A DNA stretch of 64,000 nt, taken from contig NZ_CP007440.1 in NCBI RefSeq assembly GCF_001579845.1, positions 5,788,029-5,852,028 of the forward strand, read 5' to 3'. The stretch is from Rhodoplanes sp. Z2-YC6860 (lineage in GTDB: Bacteria > Pseudomonadota > Alphaproteobacteria > Rhizobiales > Xanthobacteraceae). Each line of letters begins with the position of its first letter. Within the stretch, counting starts at the first letter, position 1. The position numbers and the translations under genes were made by a program. Of the stretch, positions 8,909-17,170 are shown piece by piece. The notes under the pieces were generated by a model. It had not been told where the DNA came from, ran no database searches, and saw nothing but the letters and a program-made list of their open reading frames with translations.

Positions 8909-9822
8909 CGCGCATCCTCGTCACCGGCGCTTCGGGTTTCGTCGGCCGTGCGCTGGTCGAGGGTCTTGCGAACGCGGGTCACACCGTGCGCGCGGCCATG
9001 CGCCAGCCCGCCGATGTGTTTCCGCGCTCGGTCGAGGTCGTCGCGGTGTCCGACCTGACGCGGCCGGTCGAATGGCGCGCCCTGCTCAATCGCATGGAGA
9101 CCGTGGTGCATCTCGCCGGCATTGCGCATGCCGGCCCGGGCATCGCCGAGGAGGCCTATGACCGCGTCAATCGTCTCGCCACCGCCGAGCTTGCGGCGGC
9201 CGCCAAGGCTGCCGGCATCCATCATCTGGTGTTCGTCTCGTCGATCCGGGCGCAGAGCGGACCGTCGGCCACCGGCGCTCTTCACGAAAACGATGCGCCG
9301 CGACCGACCGACGCCTATGGCCGCTCCAAGCTCGCCGCCGAGGATGCGGTCCGCGCCGCGGGCGTGCCGCACACCATCCTGCGGCCGGTGTTGATCTACG
9401 GCCACGGCGTAAAGGGCAATCTCGCCCGTCTGATCGATATCGCGCGTACGCCCTGGCCGCTGCCCTTCGGGCTCTGCCACAACCGCCGTTCGCTCCTGGC
9501 GCGGCAAAACCTCATCGAGGCGATCCACATTGCCTTGCAGACCGACGCCGCCAAAAACCAGACCTATATCGTCGCCGACCCCACGCCGCTGTCGCTCGCC
9601 GAGATCGTCGGGGCGTTGCGCGCAGGCATCGGCCGCTCGCCGTTTCTGATGCCGGTGCCGCCCGCGCTGATCGGCCTTGCGGCCGGCGCCATGGGCCGCA
9701 ACGAAGAATGGCAGCGCGTCGGCGGCGGTCTGATTGCCGATCCGTCAAAGCTCATCGCCGCCGGCTGGACACCCAGCGTCGAGACCAAGGCCGGTTTGGC
9801 CGCGATGGCGCATGTGTCTTGA
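8905..9822 (+). CDS. NAD-dependent epimerase/dehydratase (extended SDR, WbpK/WbpV/FnlA-like)
   Basis: A 305-aa extended SDR. The N-terminal cofactor site is VTGASGFVGRALVEGL. Catalytic Ser lies in FVSSIRAQSG and Tyr-Lys in YGRSKLAAE, then LRPVLIYGHGVKGN. Homologues beside WecA-type enzymes reduce or epimerise UDP-4-keto sugars to UDP-QuiNAc- or FucNAc-like donors, which fits the CapD-type dehydratase at 2220-4124. The exact sugar is not determinable. Its last 19 codons (WTPSVETKAGLAAMAHVS) are repeated, diverged, at 10938-10994 beyond the porin gene. Confidence 0.9.
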   Translation: MTRILVTGASGFVGRALVEGLANAGHTVRAAMRQPADVFPRSVEVVAVSDLTRPVEWRALLNRMETVVHLAGIAHAGPGIAEEAYDRVNRLATAELAAAAKAAGIHHLVFVSSIRAQSGPSATGALHENDAPRPTDAYGRSKLAAEDAVRAAGVPHTILRPVLIYGHGVKGNLARLIDIARTPWPLPFGLCHNRRSLLARQNLIEAIHIALQTDAAKNQTYIVADPTPLSLAEIVGALRAGIGRSPFLMPVPPALIGLAAGAMGRNEEWQRVGGGLIADPSKLIAAGWTPSVETKAGLAAMAHVS

Positions 9823-9860
9823 TCGGATAGAGGCGGCCCACGACCCCGCTCGTTGCATAA

Positions 9861-9898
9861 AAAAACGCCCCGGCAGCGATGCCGGGGCGTTGCATTTT
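9861..9898. terminator. bidirectional rho-independent terminator
   Basis: Perfect 11-bp inverted repeat ACGCCCCGGCA (9865-9875) and TGCCGGGGCGT (9880-9890) with a GCGA loop. An A-run precedes it and a T-run (TTTTT near 9895-9899) follows. It lies between the convergent epimerase (+) and porin (-) genes and can end both transcripts. Confidence 0.88.
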
Positions 9899-9940
9899 TG
9901 TGTGACGAGCCAGCCGTCAGCTGGCGCGGTCGTATCGACG

Positions 9941-10783
9941 TCAGAACTTCATGTTCACGCCAACGCGGCCGATGTTGTTCTGGAAGTGCGCGGTCGACGT
10001 GGTGTTCACGATCGACTGGCTGCCGTTGATGCGCATCGCGCCGTTGTTGGTGTAGCTCAACTCGCCGAGGTCGACGTAGAGGTACTCGCCCTTGACCGAC
10101 CAGCGATTGTCGATGGCCCACTCGGCGCCAGCGCCGGCGGCCCAGCCAACGCGCGTGTCCGACGCGGTGCCGAAGCTGTTCCGGGGGACGGGGCTACAAA
10201 CGTTGAAGCATTGCTCCGTGATCGACGTGCTGCTGGACACGTTCCCGTAAGCCAATCCGCCGGTGCCGTAGACGAGCAGGTTCGGCATCGCGTTGAAGCC
10301 AAGCCGGCCGCGCAGCGTGCCAAACCAAGGCATCTCCTGCTTGGCGTTGACGGTCGCAGTTGCCGACATCGTCGGGCCGCTCGCCCGAGCGCTGCCTGTG
10401 ACCTGGGCCGATCCGTTGATGTCCGACCACTGAATGTCGGTTTCGATGCCAGCCAGCCACCTCGGGGCAATGCGCCAGTTGTAGCCGACCTGGCCGCCGA
10501 AGATCGCACCCTTCGGATCAGTATCTGCGTTGGTCGGAATGGCGTTGGTCAGGGTTGAGCGCAGCTTCGGTCCGAAGTTGTTACCTCCGCCAGTGCCGCT
10601 GTTCGTCGCCGAGATGTCGATGCCTTGCGGGTCGCCCCAACCGCCGTTGACACCGGCATAGAACCCGATCCAACGATCGGCCTCGTACGGGGCCCTCGGA
10701 AACGCCTTGACCGGCAAATCAGCCGCCGATGCCGCGGTGCTCAAAACGACGCTAGAAAGTATGACACCCAATAATGCTTTCAC
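9941..10783 (-). CDS. outer membrane beta-barrel porin family protein (Omp25/RopB-like)
   Basis: About 280 residues. A signal peptide (MKALLGVILSSVVLSTAASA) precedes mature ADLPVKAFP. The rest alternates short amphipathic strands such as WIGFYAGVNGGWG and VGYNWRIAPRWLAGIETDIQW, and it ends with aromatic RVGVNMKF, the usual C-terminal barrel signal. GTG 10783 is chosen because GAGGAA lies about six bases upstream; an alternative GTG at 10795 adds four residues. Small barrels of this kind are abundant surface proteins in Hyphomicrobiales, with structural or minor transport roles. The gene sits alone between the terminator at 9861 and a relic of the neighbouring epimerase. Confidence 0.9.
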   Translation of the reverse strand: MKALLGVILSSVVLSTAASAADLPVKAFPRAPYEADRWIGFYAGVNGGWGDPQGIDISATNSGTGGGNNFGPKLRSTLTNAIPTNADTDPKGAIFGGQVGYNWRIAPRWLAGIETDIQWSDINGSAQVTGSARASGPTMSATATVNAKQEMPWFGTLRGRLGFNAMPNLLVYGTGGLAYGNVSSSTSITEQCFNVCSPVPRNSFGTASDTRVGWAAGAGAEWAIDNRWSVKGEYLYVDLGELSYTNNGAMRINGSQSIVNTTSTAHFQNNIGRVGVNMKF

Positions 10784-10928
10784 GATTTTCCTCACTGCTA
10801 AGCCATGCCCCTTCGGAGGCCGTTCTAGCAGTTCTCCAAATCGCGATGGTTGCCATTATGCCACTATTCACATCGATATAGTGCCGATTGCAACCTTTTG
10901 ATTGTTCTGAGAAATGGGGACTGGCCGC

Positions 10929-10994
10929 CACAATCCATGGACGCCGAGCGTCGAGACCGAGGCGGGCCTCGCCGCCAAGCCGCACGTGTCCTGA
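10929..10994 (+). pseudogene. diverged relic of the sugar epimerase 3' end
   Basis: Reading from TGG at 10938 to TGA at 10994 gives WTPSVETEAGLAAKPHVS-stop, against WTPSVETKAGLAAMAHVS-stop at the end of the epimerase gene (9766-9822). The nucleotide match is strong across about 57 bp and fades upstream, where the frame is already lost. No start or catalytic domain remains. The relic ends exactly where the SGNH hydrolase gene (stop at 10995) begins on the other strand. It marks a duplication or replacement of the epimerase locus around the porin gene. Confidence 0.8.
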
Positions 10995-12131
10995 TCAAAG
11001 CAGGCGCCTGGCGACCGCGTCGTAAAATATTCGGTTGCCCAGCGTCGAATAGTGCAGGTCCCGCGGAATGAACAGTTCCTCGTACCAATGGGTGCGGGCG
11101 TCTTTCTCGGCAAAGAAGGCATCGAACAGATTGATGAAAGCCTTGCAATTCGTCTCGCAGAACGTCTTCCAAATTCTGACCTGGCGGCTCTCGCGGTCGT
11201 CGTGGGCGAGCTGGAACGACCACGGATAGACAACAACGGTGAGCGAGATGCCTCGGGCGCGCAGCAGATCGGCCAGCGATTGCATGTTGGCCAGCGCACG
11301 GGAAATGCCGCCTTCGATCCCGAGCGGCGCATAGTAGTTGCCGCCGTCGAAATCCGGCTGCGTCCAAGCCGCACGCCGGTACTGCTGCGTCAGGAACCGC
11401 TTGGTCTGCGCCTCCGACTTGGTTGTCACCGCCGCGATCATCTCGTTCAGTTGCGTGGTGACGAGAAAATGGTCTTTGAGGCGCTTCTGATGGGCGACAG
11501 GGATGCCGCCTATGTCGGCAAGATTCGGAGGCGAAACCTGGGCGGGGCTTTCATCATGGCAAAAGCGGCGATACTGCGGGTGATCGTCGATGCAGAAATA
11601 GGTCGTCGCTTCATCGTGGATGTCTGAGATATCGATGAAGACGACCAACTCGTCGAACTGAAGCCCTGCTTCGATCAGAAATTTGGTTTTCCGGTAATAG
11701 ACGACAGGCGAATAAGACAACACGCCGGCATTCAGGAATTCGATCGGATCGGATCGCATCCGGCCCGCGTGCTCCAACAGACCGGCAAAGCTTACGTCGA
11801 AAGCCGAACCAACGCCTTCGGTGAAGGAATCACCGATGAGCACGATGCGCTTCGAAGTTTCGCGGCTCGCCGTCACATCCCGAACCTGGCTGTCCCTGAA
11901 GCCGAGACTGTTGGTGATCAGCCTGCTGCGCAGATGCCCCCAGGTGTCGTAGCCGTCGAAGTTGGCCAGCAGGGTGTGATTGAAAACAGGATGACTGCCA
12001 CGTCCGAGCGGCTCGTGCTGAAAGGTCAGTTCGGAATAGGCAAAATCGAACAGGAAATACAGCGCTGCCCCATAGACGAACATCAAACCGAGCGTCAGGT
12101 ATGTTCGTCTTGAGCTGTGCCAGAACTTCAT
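10995..12131 (-). CDS. membrane-anchored SGNH/GDSL-type hydrolase domain protein
   Basis: The protein has 378 residues with one N-terminal membrane helix (TYLTLGLMFVYGAALYFLF) and a periplasmic SGNH domain. Block I is IVLIGDSFTEGVG (nucleophile Ser, about residue 99), block II falls around FLNAGVLSYSP, and the C-terminal Asp/His block is PRDLHYSTLGNRIF. Family members are esterases or O-acetyl transferases/esterases acting on glycans. Given the flanking polysaccharide genes it may edit acyl groups on a surface sugar, but that is inference. It converges on the epimerase relic and is followed at 12158 by the molybdenum hydroxylase. Confidence 0.82.
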   Translation of the reverse strand: MKFWHSSRRTYLTLGLMFVYGAALYFLFDFAYSELTFQHEPLGRGSHPVFNHTLLANFDGYDTWGHLRSRLITNSLGFRDSQVRDVTASRETSKRIVLIGDSFTEGVGSAFDVSFAGLLEHAGRMRSDPIEFLNAGVLSYSPVVYYRKTKFLIEAGLQFDELVVFIDISDIHDEATTYFCIDDHPQYRRFCHDESPAQVSPPNLADIGGIPVAHQKRLKDHFLVTTQLNEMIAAVTTKSEAQTKRFLTQQYRRAAWTQPDFDGGNYYAPLGIEGGISRALANMQSLADLLRARGISLTVVVYPWSFQLAHDDRESRQVRIWKTFCETNCKAFINLFDAFFAEKDARTHWYEELFIPRDLHYSTLGNRIFYDAVARRLL

Positions 12132-12157
12132 CGTCGCTGACCGCGCGCGGGTTCGCT

Positions 12158-14353
12158 TCAGGCGTTCAGCGCGCCCTTCACCCGCTCCGGTGAGAACGGC
12201 AGCTCGCGCAGCCGCACGCCGGTGAGCCGCGCGATCGCATTGCCGACCGCGCCCGCCACCAGCGGCTGGCCGTCCTCGCCGCCGCCGGTCGGCGGATTGT
12301 CGGTGGATATGACCCGGACTTCGATATTCGGAACATCCGACATTCGCGGGACTTCGTAGTCGGTGAAGTTCGTCTCCTGCACCCGGCCGTTTCTGATCGT
12401 GATCTTCTCGCGCAGCAGATGGCCCAGCCCGAACACGATCGAGCCCTCGGTCTGATAGGCGAGGTTCGCCGGCTGCACAGCGAGCCCGGCATCGATGGCA
12501 GCCCAGATGTTGTGCACCTTGATCTTGCCGCTCTGCCGGTCGAGCGAAACCTCGGCAACGCCGACTGCGACGGTTTCATCCTTCTCCATCATGGCGAGGC
12601 CCAGAGCGGTGCCGTTGCGCCGCCGAGTCCAGTCCGACATCTCGGCAACCGTGCGCAGCAAGGCCTGCGCGCGCGGTGCGCCCTCCGTCAGCGCAAGCCG
12701 GAATTCCAGCGGGTCTTTGCGCTGCGATGTGGCGATCTCGTCCAGGAAGCTCTCGATCGCGAACGCGTTGCAACCGACGCCCACGCCGCGCAGCGAGTGA
12801 ATGCGCGCGCCGCGCGCCTCGACCACATGTTCGGCAAGCTTGTTCGGGATCGGGTAGTGCGGGATCGGCGAACCCTTCATCACGATGAGATCGTTCTTCG
12901 GCGGTTTGCCGCCGGTGAGCGCGGCGCGGAAGCCCGACACCGACTCGGCGACGATCCGGTGATGCCAGGCGATCAGCTTGCCGTCGGCGTCGAAGCCCGC
13001 CTCCATGTAGTGAGCGCTCATCGGCCGGAACCGGCCCATCGCAATGTCGTCCTCGCGGCTCCAGATCAGCTTCACCGGCTTGCCGACCGATTTCGAAATC
13101 AAAGCCGCCTCGACGATGGCGTCCTGGGGGCCGCCACGGCGGCCATAACCACCGCCGACCGTATGCTGATGGAACGTGATGTTCGCGCGTGGAATCTGGA
13201 GCGCCGCAGCGACTTCATTCAGCAGCAGCGACGGCGACTGGGTGCCGGCCCAGACTTCCGCGGCCTTGCCGTCGGGACTGACCGACACCGTGGCATTCAT
13301 CGGCTCCATCTGGCCGTGATAGACATAGCGGGTGCGGTACACCTCGCTGTGGAAGACCGTCGATGCGTTCTGCATCGCCATCTTGGCATCGCCAGCCGGC
13401 CGCCACGGCGTCCCCTCGCGGTTCTTGTCCCGGGCGATCGCGATGTAGTCGTCAAGACCGCGCTCGCTGTCGAGCCGTCCGGCAGGCGCTGCAGTCCAGG
13501 TGGCTTTCAGCCTGTTCTTCGCCGCCTGCGTGGCCTCGACGCTGTTGCCGATCACGGCAACGCCGCCCGGTATCTTCACGATGTCGCTGACACCCGGAAT
13601 CGCGCGCGCAGCCGTGTCTTCGATCGTGTCCGGTTCGCCGCCCTGGTAGGGCGAATGCAGCACCGCCGCATAGACCATCCCGGGCACCTGCACATCGATG
13701 CCGTACTTGGCCGAGCCGGTGGTTTTGGCGGCCACGTCGCGCCGCGGCAGATCCTTGCCGATATAGCGGAACGCCGCAGGTTGCTTCAGATCGCTTTCGG
13801 CGATCTTCGGCAATTCGGCCGGCGCCTTGGCAAAAGCCGCGATCTCGCCATAGCTCAGCCGCCGCTTCGAGCGTTCGTGAAGCACCGCACTCGGCTCGGT
13901 CGAAAGCTCGGCCACCGGCACGCCCCACTTGTCGGCGGCCGCGTCGAGCAGCACGCGGCGCGCCTGGGCGCCAGCAAGCCGCATCGCCTTGAAGTAGCCG
14001 CGCGTTGCCAGACTCGATGTGGTGTTGAAGTTGTGGCCCCAGCCAGGGTTGCCATGCGTGGCATCGTTCCAGTCAGGCGGCGTGATCAGGTTCACTTTCG
14101 ACCAGTCGGCATCGAGCTCATCGGCCAGCACCGCTGGAAGCGTTGTCGAGGTGCCCTGGCCGAGCTCGGAGGCCGGCGAGACAATGGTGATGATGCCGTC
14201 GGGCGCGATGGTGAGCCAGACATTCGGGGCAAACGGCACGTCCGCCCACGCCTGCGAGCCAAGCTTCAGCGGATCGGCAGCGAGCGTGAGCGTCAGCGCG
14301 AGACCGGCCGCGCCGGTGCCGAGAAAGTCACGGCGGTTGATCTGCCTGTTCAT
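12158..14353 (-). CDS. molybdenum hydroxylase large subunit (isoquinoline 1-oxidoreductase beta type)
   Basis: This 731-aa member of the xanthine oxidase family begins with a Tat signal (NRRDFLGTGAAGLALT) and carries the aldehyde oxidase/xanthine dehydrogenase molybdopterin-binding fold. Visible motifs are ELGQGTSTTLPAVLADEL, QNA-type strands around GGGYGRRGGPQDAIVEAAL, and the active-site end GEDGQPLVAGAVGNAI. It binds the molybdopterin cofactor and hydroxylates an N-heterocycle or aldehyde, probably in the periplasm. ATG 14353 lies 2 bp after the Fe-S subunit gene. Longer in-frame sequence upstream overlaps that gene and is rejected. The substrate is unknown. Confidence 0.93.
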   Translation of the reverse strand: MNRQINRRDFLGTGAAGLALTLTLAADPLKLGSQAWADVPFAPNVWLTIAPDGIITIVSPASELGQGTSTTLPAVLADELDADWSKVNLITPPDWNDATHGNPGWGHNFNTTSSLATRGYFKAMRLAGAQARRVLLDAAADKWGVPVAELSTEPSAVLHERSKRRLSYGEIAAFAKAPAELPKIAESDLKQPAAFRYIGKDLPRRDVAAKTTGSAKYGIDVQVPGMVYAAVLHSPYQGGEPDTIEDTAARAIPGVSDIVKIPGGVAVIGNSVEATQAAKNRLKATWTAAPAGRLDSERGLDDYIAIARDKNREGTPWRPAGDAKMAMQNASTVFHSEVYRTRYVYHGQMEPMNATVSVSPDGKAAEVWAGTQSPSLLLNEVAAALQIPRANITFHQHTVGGGYGRRGGPQDAIVEAALISKSVGKPVKLIWSREDDIAMGRFRPMSAHYMEAGFDADGKLIAWHHRIVAESVSGFRAALTGGKPPKNDLIVMKGSPIPHYPIPNKLAEHVVEARGARIHSLRGVGVGCNAFAIESFLDEIATSQRKDPLEFRLALTEGAPRAQALLRTVAEMSDWTRRRNGTALGLAMMEKDETVAVGVAEVSLDRQSGKIKVHNIWAAIDAGLAVQPANLAYQTEGSIVFGLGHLLREKITIRNGRVQETNFTDYEVPRMSDVPNIEVRVISTDNPPTGGGEDGQPLVAGAVGNAIARLTGVRLRELPFSPERVKGALNA

Positions 14354-14355
14354 GG

Positions 14356-14808
14356 TCAGGCCTCCCGCGCGGCGCGCTCGATGGCGCGGATGATGCGGAG
14401 ATAAGTGCCGCAGCGGCAGATGTTGCCGTCCATGTGCTCGACGATCTGCTGCCGTGTCGGCGTCTTGTTTTGGGCGAGCAGTGCGGCCGCCTGCATGATC
14501 TGGCCGGACTGGCAGTAGCCGCATTGCGGCACCTGCTCGGCGACCCAGGCCTTCTGTAGCGGATGCTTGCCGTCTGCAGACAGGCCTTCGATGGTGGTGA
14601 CCGACCGGCCCTCAATCATCGAAAGCGTGGTGATGCAGGAGCGCACCGGCATGCCGTCGACATGAACCGTGCAAGCGCCGCAGCTCGCGACGCCACAGCC
14701 GAACTTGGTGCCCGTCAGTTGCAGATGCTCACGCAGCGCCCACAGCAGTGGCGTCTCGGCAGCAAGGGAGAGCTCCGTGCGCGCGCCGTTCAACGTAAAG
14801 GAAGCCAT
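14356..14808 (-). CDS. (2Fe-2S)-binding small subunit of a molybdenum hydroxylase (IorA type)
   Basis: 150 residues with both 2Fe-2S clusters of the family: the plant-type site [15 protein letters not shown] with later C, and the helical site [11 protein letters not shown] plus [10 protein letters not shown]. It hands electrons from the molybdenum subunit to an external acceptor. There is no FAD subunit gene beside it, so the complex is the two-subunit (isoquinoline oxidoreductase-like) form that passes electrons to a cytochrome or quinone. The ATG at 14808 is followed by a normal N-terminus ([13 protein letters not shown]). Confidence 0.94.
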   Translation of the reverse strand: MASFTLNGARTELSLAAETPLLWALREHLQLTGTKFGCGVASCGACTVHVDGMPVRSCITTLSMIEGRSVTTIEGLSADGKHPLQKAWVAEQVPQCGYCQSGQIMQAAALLAQNKTPTRQQIVEHMDGNICRCGTYLRIIRAIERAAREA

Positions 14809-14963
14809 GAGTCCTCCCCCAAGTCTTGTTCGACCAGTCCATCGGCCTTCAGGGTCTTCGCGCCCGGCAGTTCGAAGGCTAGCACCTCAGATCGCGGGCG
14901 GCGACGGCGGAAGCGACCTTTCGCGATGGGAGTTTTCGTTACCAAGCGGCGCGGGCAGCGCCG

Positions 14964-15794
14964 CTAACGGCCATCGCCGTTGTCGAGCGCCGACATCCCT
15001 CGCTCGGCGCGGACGCGATCGCTTGCGATCACCTGCGCGAGCAAGCGCTCGTTTTCCGTCAGCCGCGTGCGGTCGGAGGCTGGATGCCAGAGATGCAGAA
15101 CCCCTGTAGCATGACGCCCGTCATTTCGCCGGATGCCGGCGTTCAGGAGCCGGATCACCAGATCGGAATCCTCTTTGCCCCAGCCGCTGAAGGTCGCGTC
15201 GAAGCCGTCGACGCGATCCAGATCGGCGCGCCAGATCGCGAGATTGCAGGAACGTGCCCCCTGCCAACGCCGGGCAGTCAGCCGCCGCAATGGCCCGAGC
15301 GGCAGCCTGAGCACCGGCGCAAGCCGATTGAGGCCGCCCGAGAAACGCTGGCCGATCCAGTCCCCGGTGCTCCACAGCTCCGGCTCCAGTCTCTCGGCCA
15401 GAATTTTCGCAGTCAGCCGCTCCGTCAACAGCGCGCGATTGCCAGTGACGAACCAGCCGGGCTCCGCCAGCGCCCTGTGCTGTGCGACGAAATCCGGCCG
15501 CGGGATGCAGTCGCCGTCGAGGAAGATGCAGTAGCTCCCGGCGCTCGCCCGGATGCCGCGGTTGCGAATTTCACCGGCGCGAAAATCTCGATGCTCATGC
15601 CAGACGTGCGTGAGCGGCACACCGAGCCGGTCTTTCCAGGTGCGGAGCAGCGCCGCCGTCTCCGGTCCCGAGCCGTCGTCAGCGACGACCATCTCGAAAT
15701 TCCGGTCTGTCTGTCGCGACAGCGACCGTAACACCGCATCGAGTGCATCGGCGCGGTCATAGGTCGTGACGATGATGGAAATCAGTCCAGCCAC
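14964..15794 (-). CDS. glycosyltransferase family 2 with C-terminal galactosyltransferase-like domain
   Basis: About 276 residues. The GT-A core has ISIIVTTYDRADALDAVLRSL, the VVADDGSG nucleotide region, and the DxD equivalent IFLDGDCIPRPDF. A C-terminal lobe with the GWGKEDSDLVIRLLNAG motif marks the Glyco_transf_7C/chondroitin-polymerase-like group. GTG 15794 is chosen because a GGAG lies about seven bases upstream and the conserved strand follows at once; the frame extends to a TTG at 15869. The gene diverges from the GT2 at 15908. It probably adds a sugar to LPS core or O-antigen. Confidence 0.88.
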   Translation of the reverse strand: MAGLISIIVTTYDRADALDAVLRSLSRQTDRNFEMVVADDGSGPETAALLRTWKDRLGVPLTHVWHEHRDFRAGEIRNRGIRASAGSYCIFLDGDCIPRPDFVAQHRALAEPGWFVTGNRALLTERLTAKILAERLEPELWSTGDWIGQRFSGGLNRLAPVLRLPLGPLRRLTARRWQGARSCNLAIWRADLDRVDGFDATFSGWGKEDSDLVIRLLNAGIRRNDGRHATGVLHLWHPASDRTRLTENERLLAQVIASDRVRAERGMSALDNGDGR

Positions 15795-15907
15795 GCTCGC
15801 TCCGGTGCGACTCTTGCCCCCAAGAGCGCGCCCATATGGCCCCGCCGGCGCGCGCGGCGCAATGGCCAAACGCGCGTGGCACGGCTACAACAACGGCAAA
15901 CTACACC

Positions 15908-16705
15908 ATGCCGATGCCGAAAATCACCGCCTATATTATTTGCTACAACGAGGCCGCCAAGATCGAGGCTGCCGTGTCGAGCGTGCTATGGGCCGACGAG
16001 GTTCTGGTCGCCGATTCCAATTCAACCGACAACACGGTTGCGCTTGCGGAGGCGCTTGGCGCCCGCGTGGTGCAGGTTCCCTTTCACGGCTTCGGAGATC
16101 TGCGCAACCGTACGCTCGAACATTGCACGAACGAGTGGATATTTAGTCTCGATTCAGACGAACGCTGCACCCCCGAGGCACGGGATGAAATCCTGGCACT
16201 CGTGTCGGGGGAACCCTCACACGACGCTTATCTGGTGCCGCGGCGCTCCTACATGATGGGACGCTGGATCACAGGGTCCGGCTGGTATCCGAACTACCGG
16301 CAGCCGCAACTTTTCCGGAAAAGCGCGATGCGCTACACGCTCGATCCGGTCCACGAAGGCTATGAGCTCAAAACGGCGAAGCCCGTCGGCCATCTCACGA
16401 ACGCCATCCATCAATTCCCGTTCCGCAATCTGGACGAGGTCATCCGCAAGATGAACCGCTACTCCACGCTGGGAGCGGCGAAGCTGACGAAGAAGCGCGT
16501 CAGCATGGCGAGCGCGCTCGGCCACGGGCTGTGGGCCTTCATCAAACACTACATCTTCAAGCGCGGCTTCAAGGACGGCTGGGCGGGCTTCGTCATCGCT
16601 CTCGGCAACTTCGAAGGCACGTTCTACCGCTACGCCAAGCGCTACGAGGAAACCCAGAACTGGCAGCCGCCGCCGAGCGAGAAGCTGACAAGGCCGCCGC
16701 AGTAG
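15908..16705 (+). CDS. glycosyltransferase family 2, LPS core (WaaE/KdtX-like)
   Basis: 265 residues with the compact GT2 core of the WaaE/KdtX family: ITAYIICYNEAAKIEAAVSS, EVLVADSNSTDNTV, and FSLDSDERCTPEARDEI with its acidic metal site. The C-terminal part has the family's membrane-proximal lysine/aromatic region (FIKHYIFKRGFKDGWAGF). In enteric bacteria the group transfers glucose to heptose I of the LPS core. The nearby heptose genes make a core role plausible. The TAG stop abuts the stop of the opposing DUF3617 gene with no gap. Confidence 0.9.
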   Translation: MPMPKITAYIICYNEAAKIEAAVSSVLWADEVLVADSNSTDNTVALAEALGARVVQVPFHGFGDLRNRTLEHCTNEWIFSLDSDERCTPEARDEILALVSGEPSHDAYLVPRRSYMMGRWITGSGWYPNYRQPQLFRKSAMRYTLDPVHEGYELKTAKPVGHLTNAIHQFPFRNLDEVIRKMNRYSTLGAAKLTKKRVSMASALGHGLWAFIKHYIFKRGFKDGWAGFVIALGNFEGTFYRYAKRYEETQNWQPPPSEKLTRPPQ

Positions 16706-17140
16706 CTAAGGACAGTCCGACACCCGCTCTGCATAGAGCGTGGTCACCGAGTCGCTCGTCGGCATACCGCTCATCGATGCCGTGTTGCGCACGATGCCGG
16801 CATATTGGGTCCCCTCGCGGAACGTATAATCGCCGGTGATCTCCATGTTGAGCTGGCCCGTGCAGACCAGCCGCCACTTCAGCCGATTGCCGTCGAGACT
16901 CGATTCCAGCTCGCCGCATTCCGAATTGATCGTCATCGGCGCGGGTGAGAATGTCTTGACGAGATCGCGGGCCTGCTCGGCAGTGAAGCACTTCGACGAT
17001 TGCTGCGGCGGGCTCATCGCACCGTTGGCCTCCATGCGGCTGATGATCTTCCACAGCCCCGGCTGGATGCCGTCGGCAAACGCGTGCGACGCCCAACATA
17101 CGATGGCAGCGGTCGCCAGCAGACGGCACAGGAGCGACAT
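16706..17140 (-). CDS. DUF3617 domain periplasmic protein
   Basis: 144 residues starting MSLLCRLLATAAIVCWASHAFA, a cleavable signal peptide, then DGIQPGLWKIISRME, the characteristic DUF3617 opening. The pattern of paired cysteines (SKCFTAEQ, NSECGEL, LVCTGQ) and the SMSGMPTSDS stretch also fit. The function of the family is unknown. ATG 17140 is preferred to a GTG at 17149. A 15-bp tandem duplication lies directly upstream of this start and covers the stop of the FkbM gene. Confidence 0.85.
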   Translation of the reverse strand: MSLLCRLLATAAIVCWASHAFADGIQPGLWKIISRMEANGAMSPPQQSSKCFTAEQARDLVKTFSPAPMTINSECGELESSLDGNRLKWRLVCTGQLNMEITGDYTFREGTQYAGIVRNTASMSGMPTSDSVTTLYAERVSDCP

Positions 17141-17170
17141 TCGACCCACCCGTTATCGACCCACCCGTTA
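17141..17170. repeat. 15-bp tandem duplication between two genes
   Basis: TCGACCCACCCGTTA occurs twice head to tail (17141-17155 and 17156-17170). On the minus strand the unit reads TAACGGGTGGGTCGA. One copy supplies the TAA stop of the FkbM methyltransferase and both supply the GGGTGGG purine tract in front of the DUF3617 start. The exact identity of the copies suggests recent slippage. Confidence 0.85.

Noticed and set aside
12419..14404. A 661-codon plus-strand open frame across the molybdenum hydroxylase
   Set aside because: It is the complement of a well-conserved enzyme and shows no recognisable motif.
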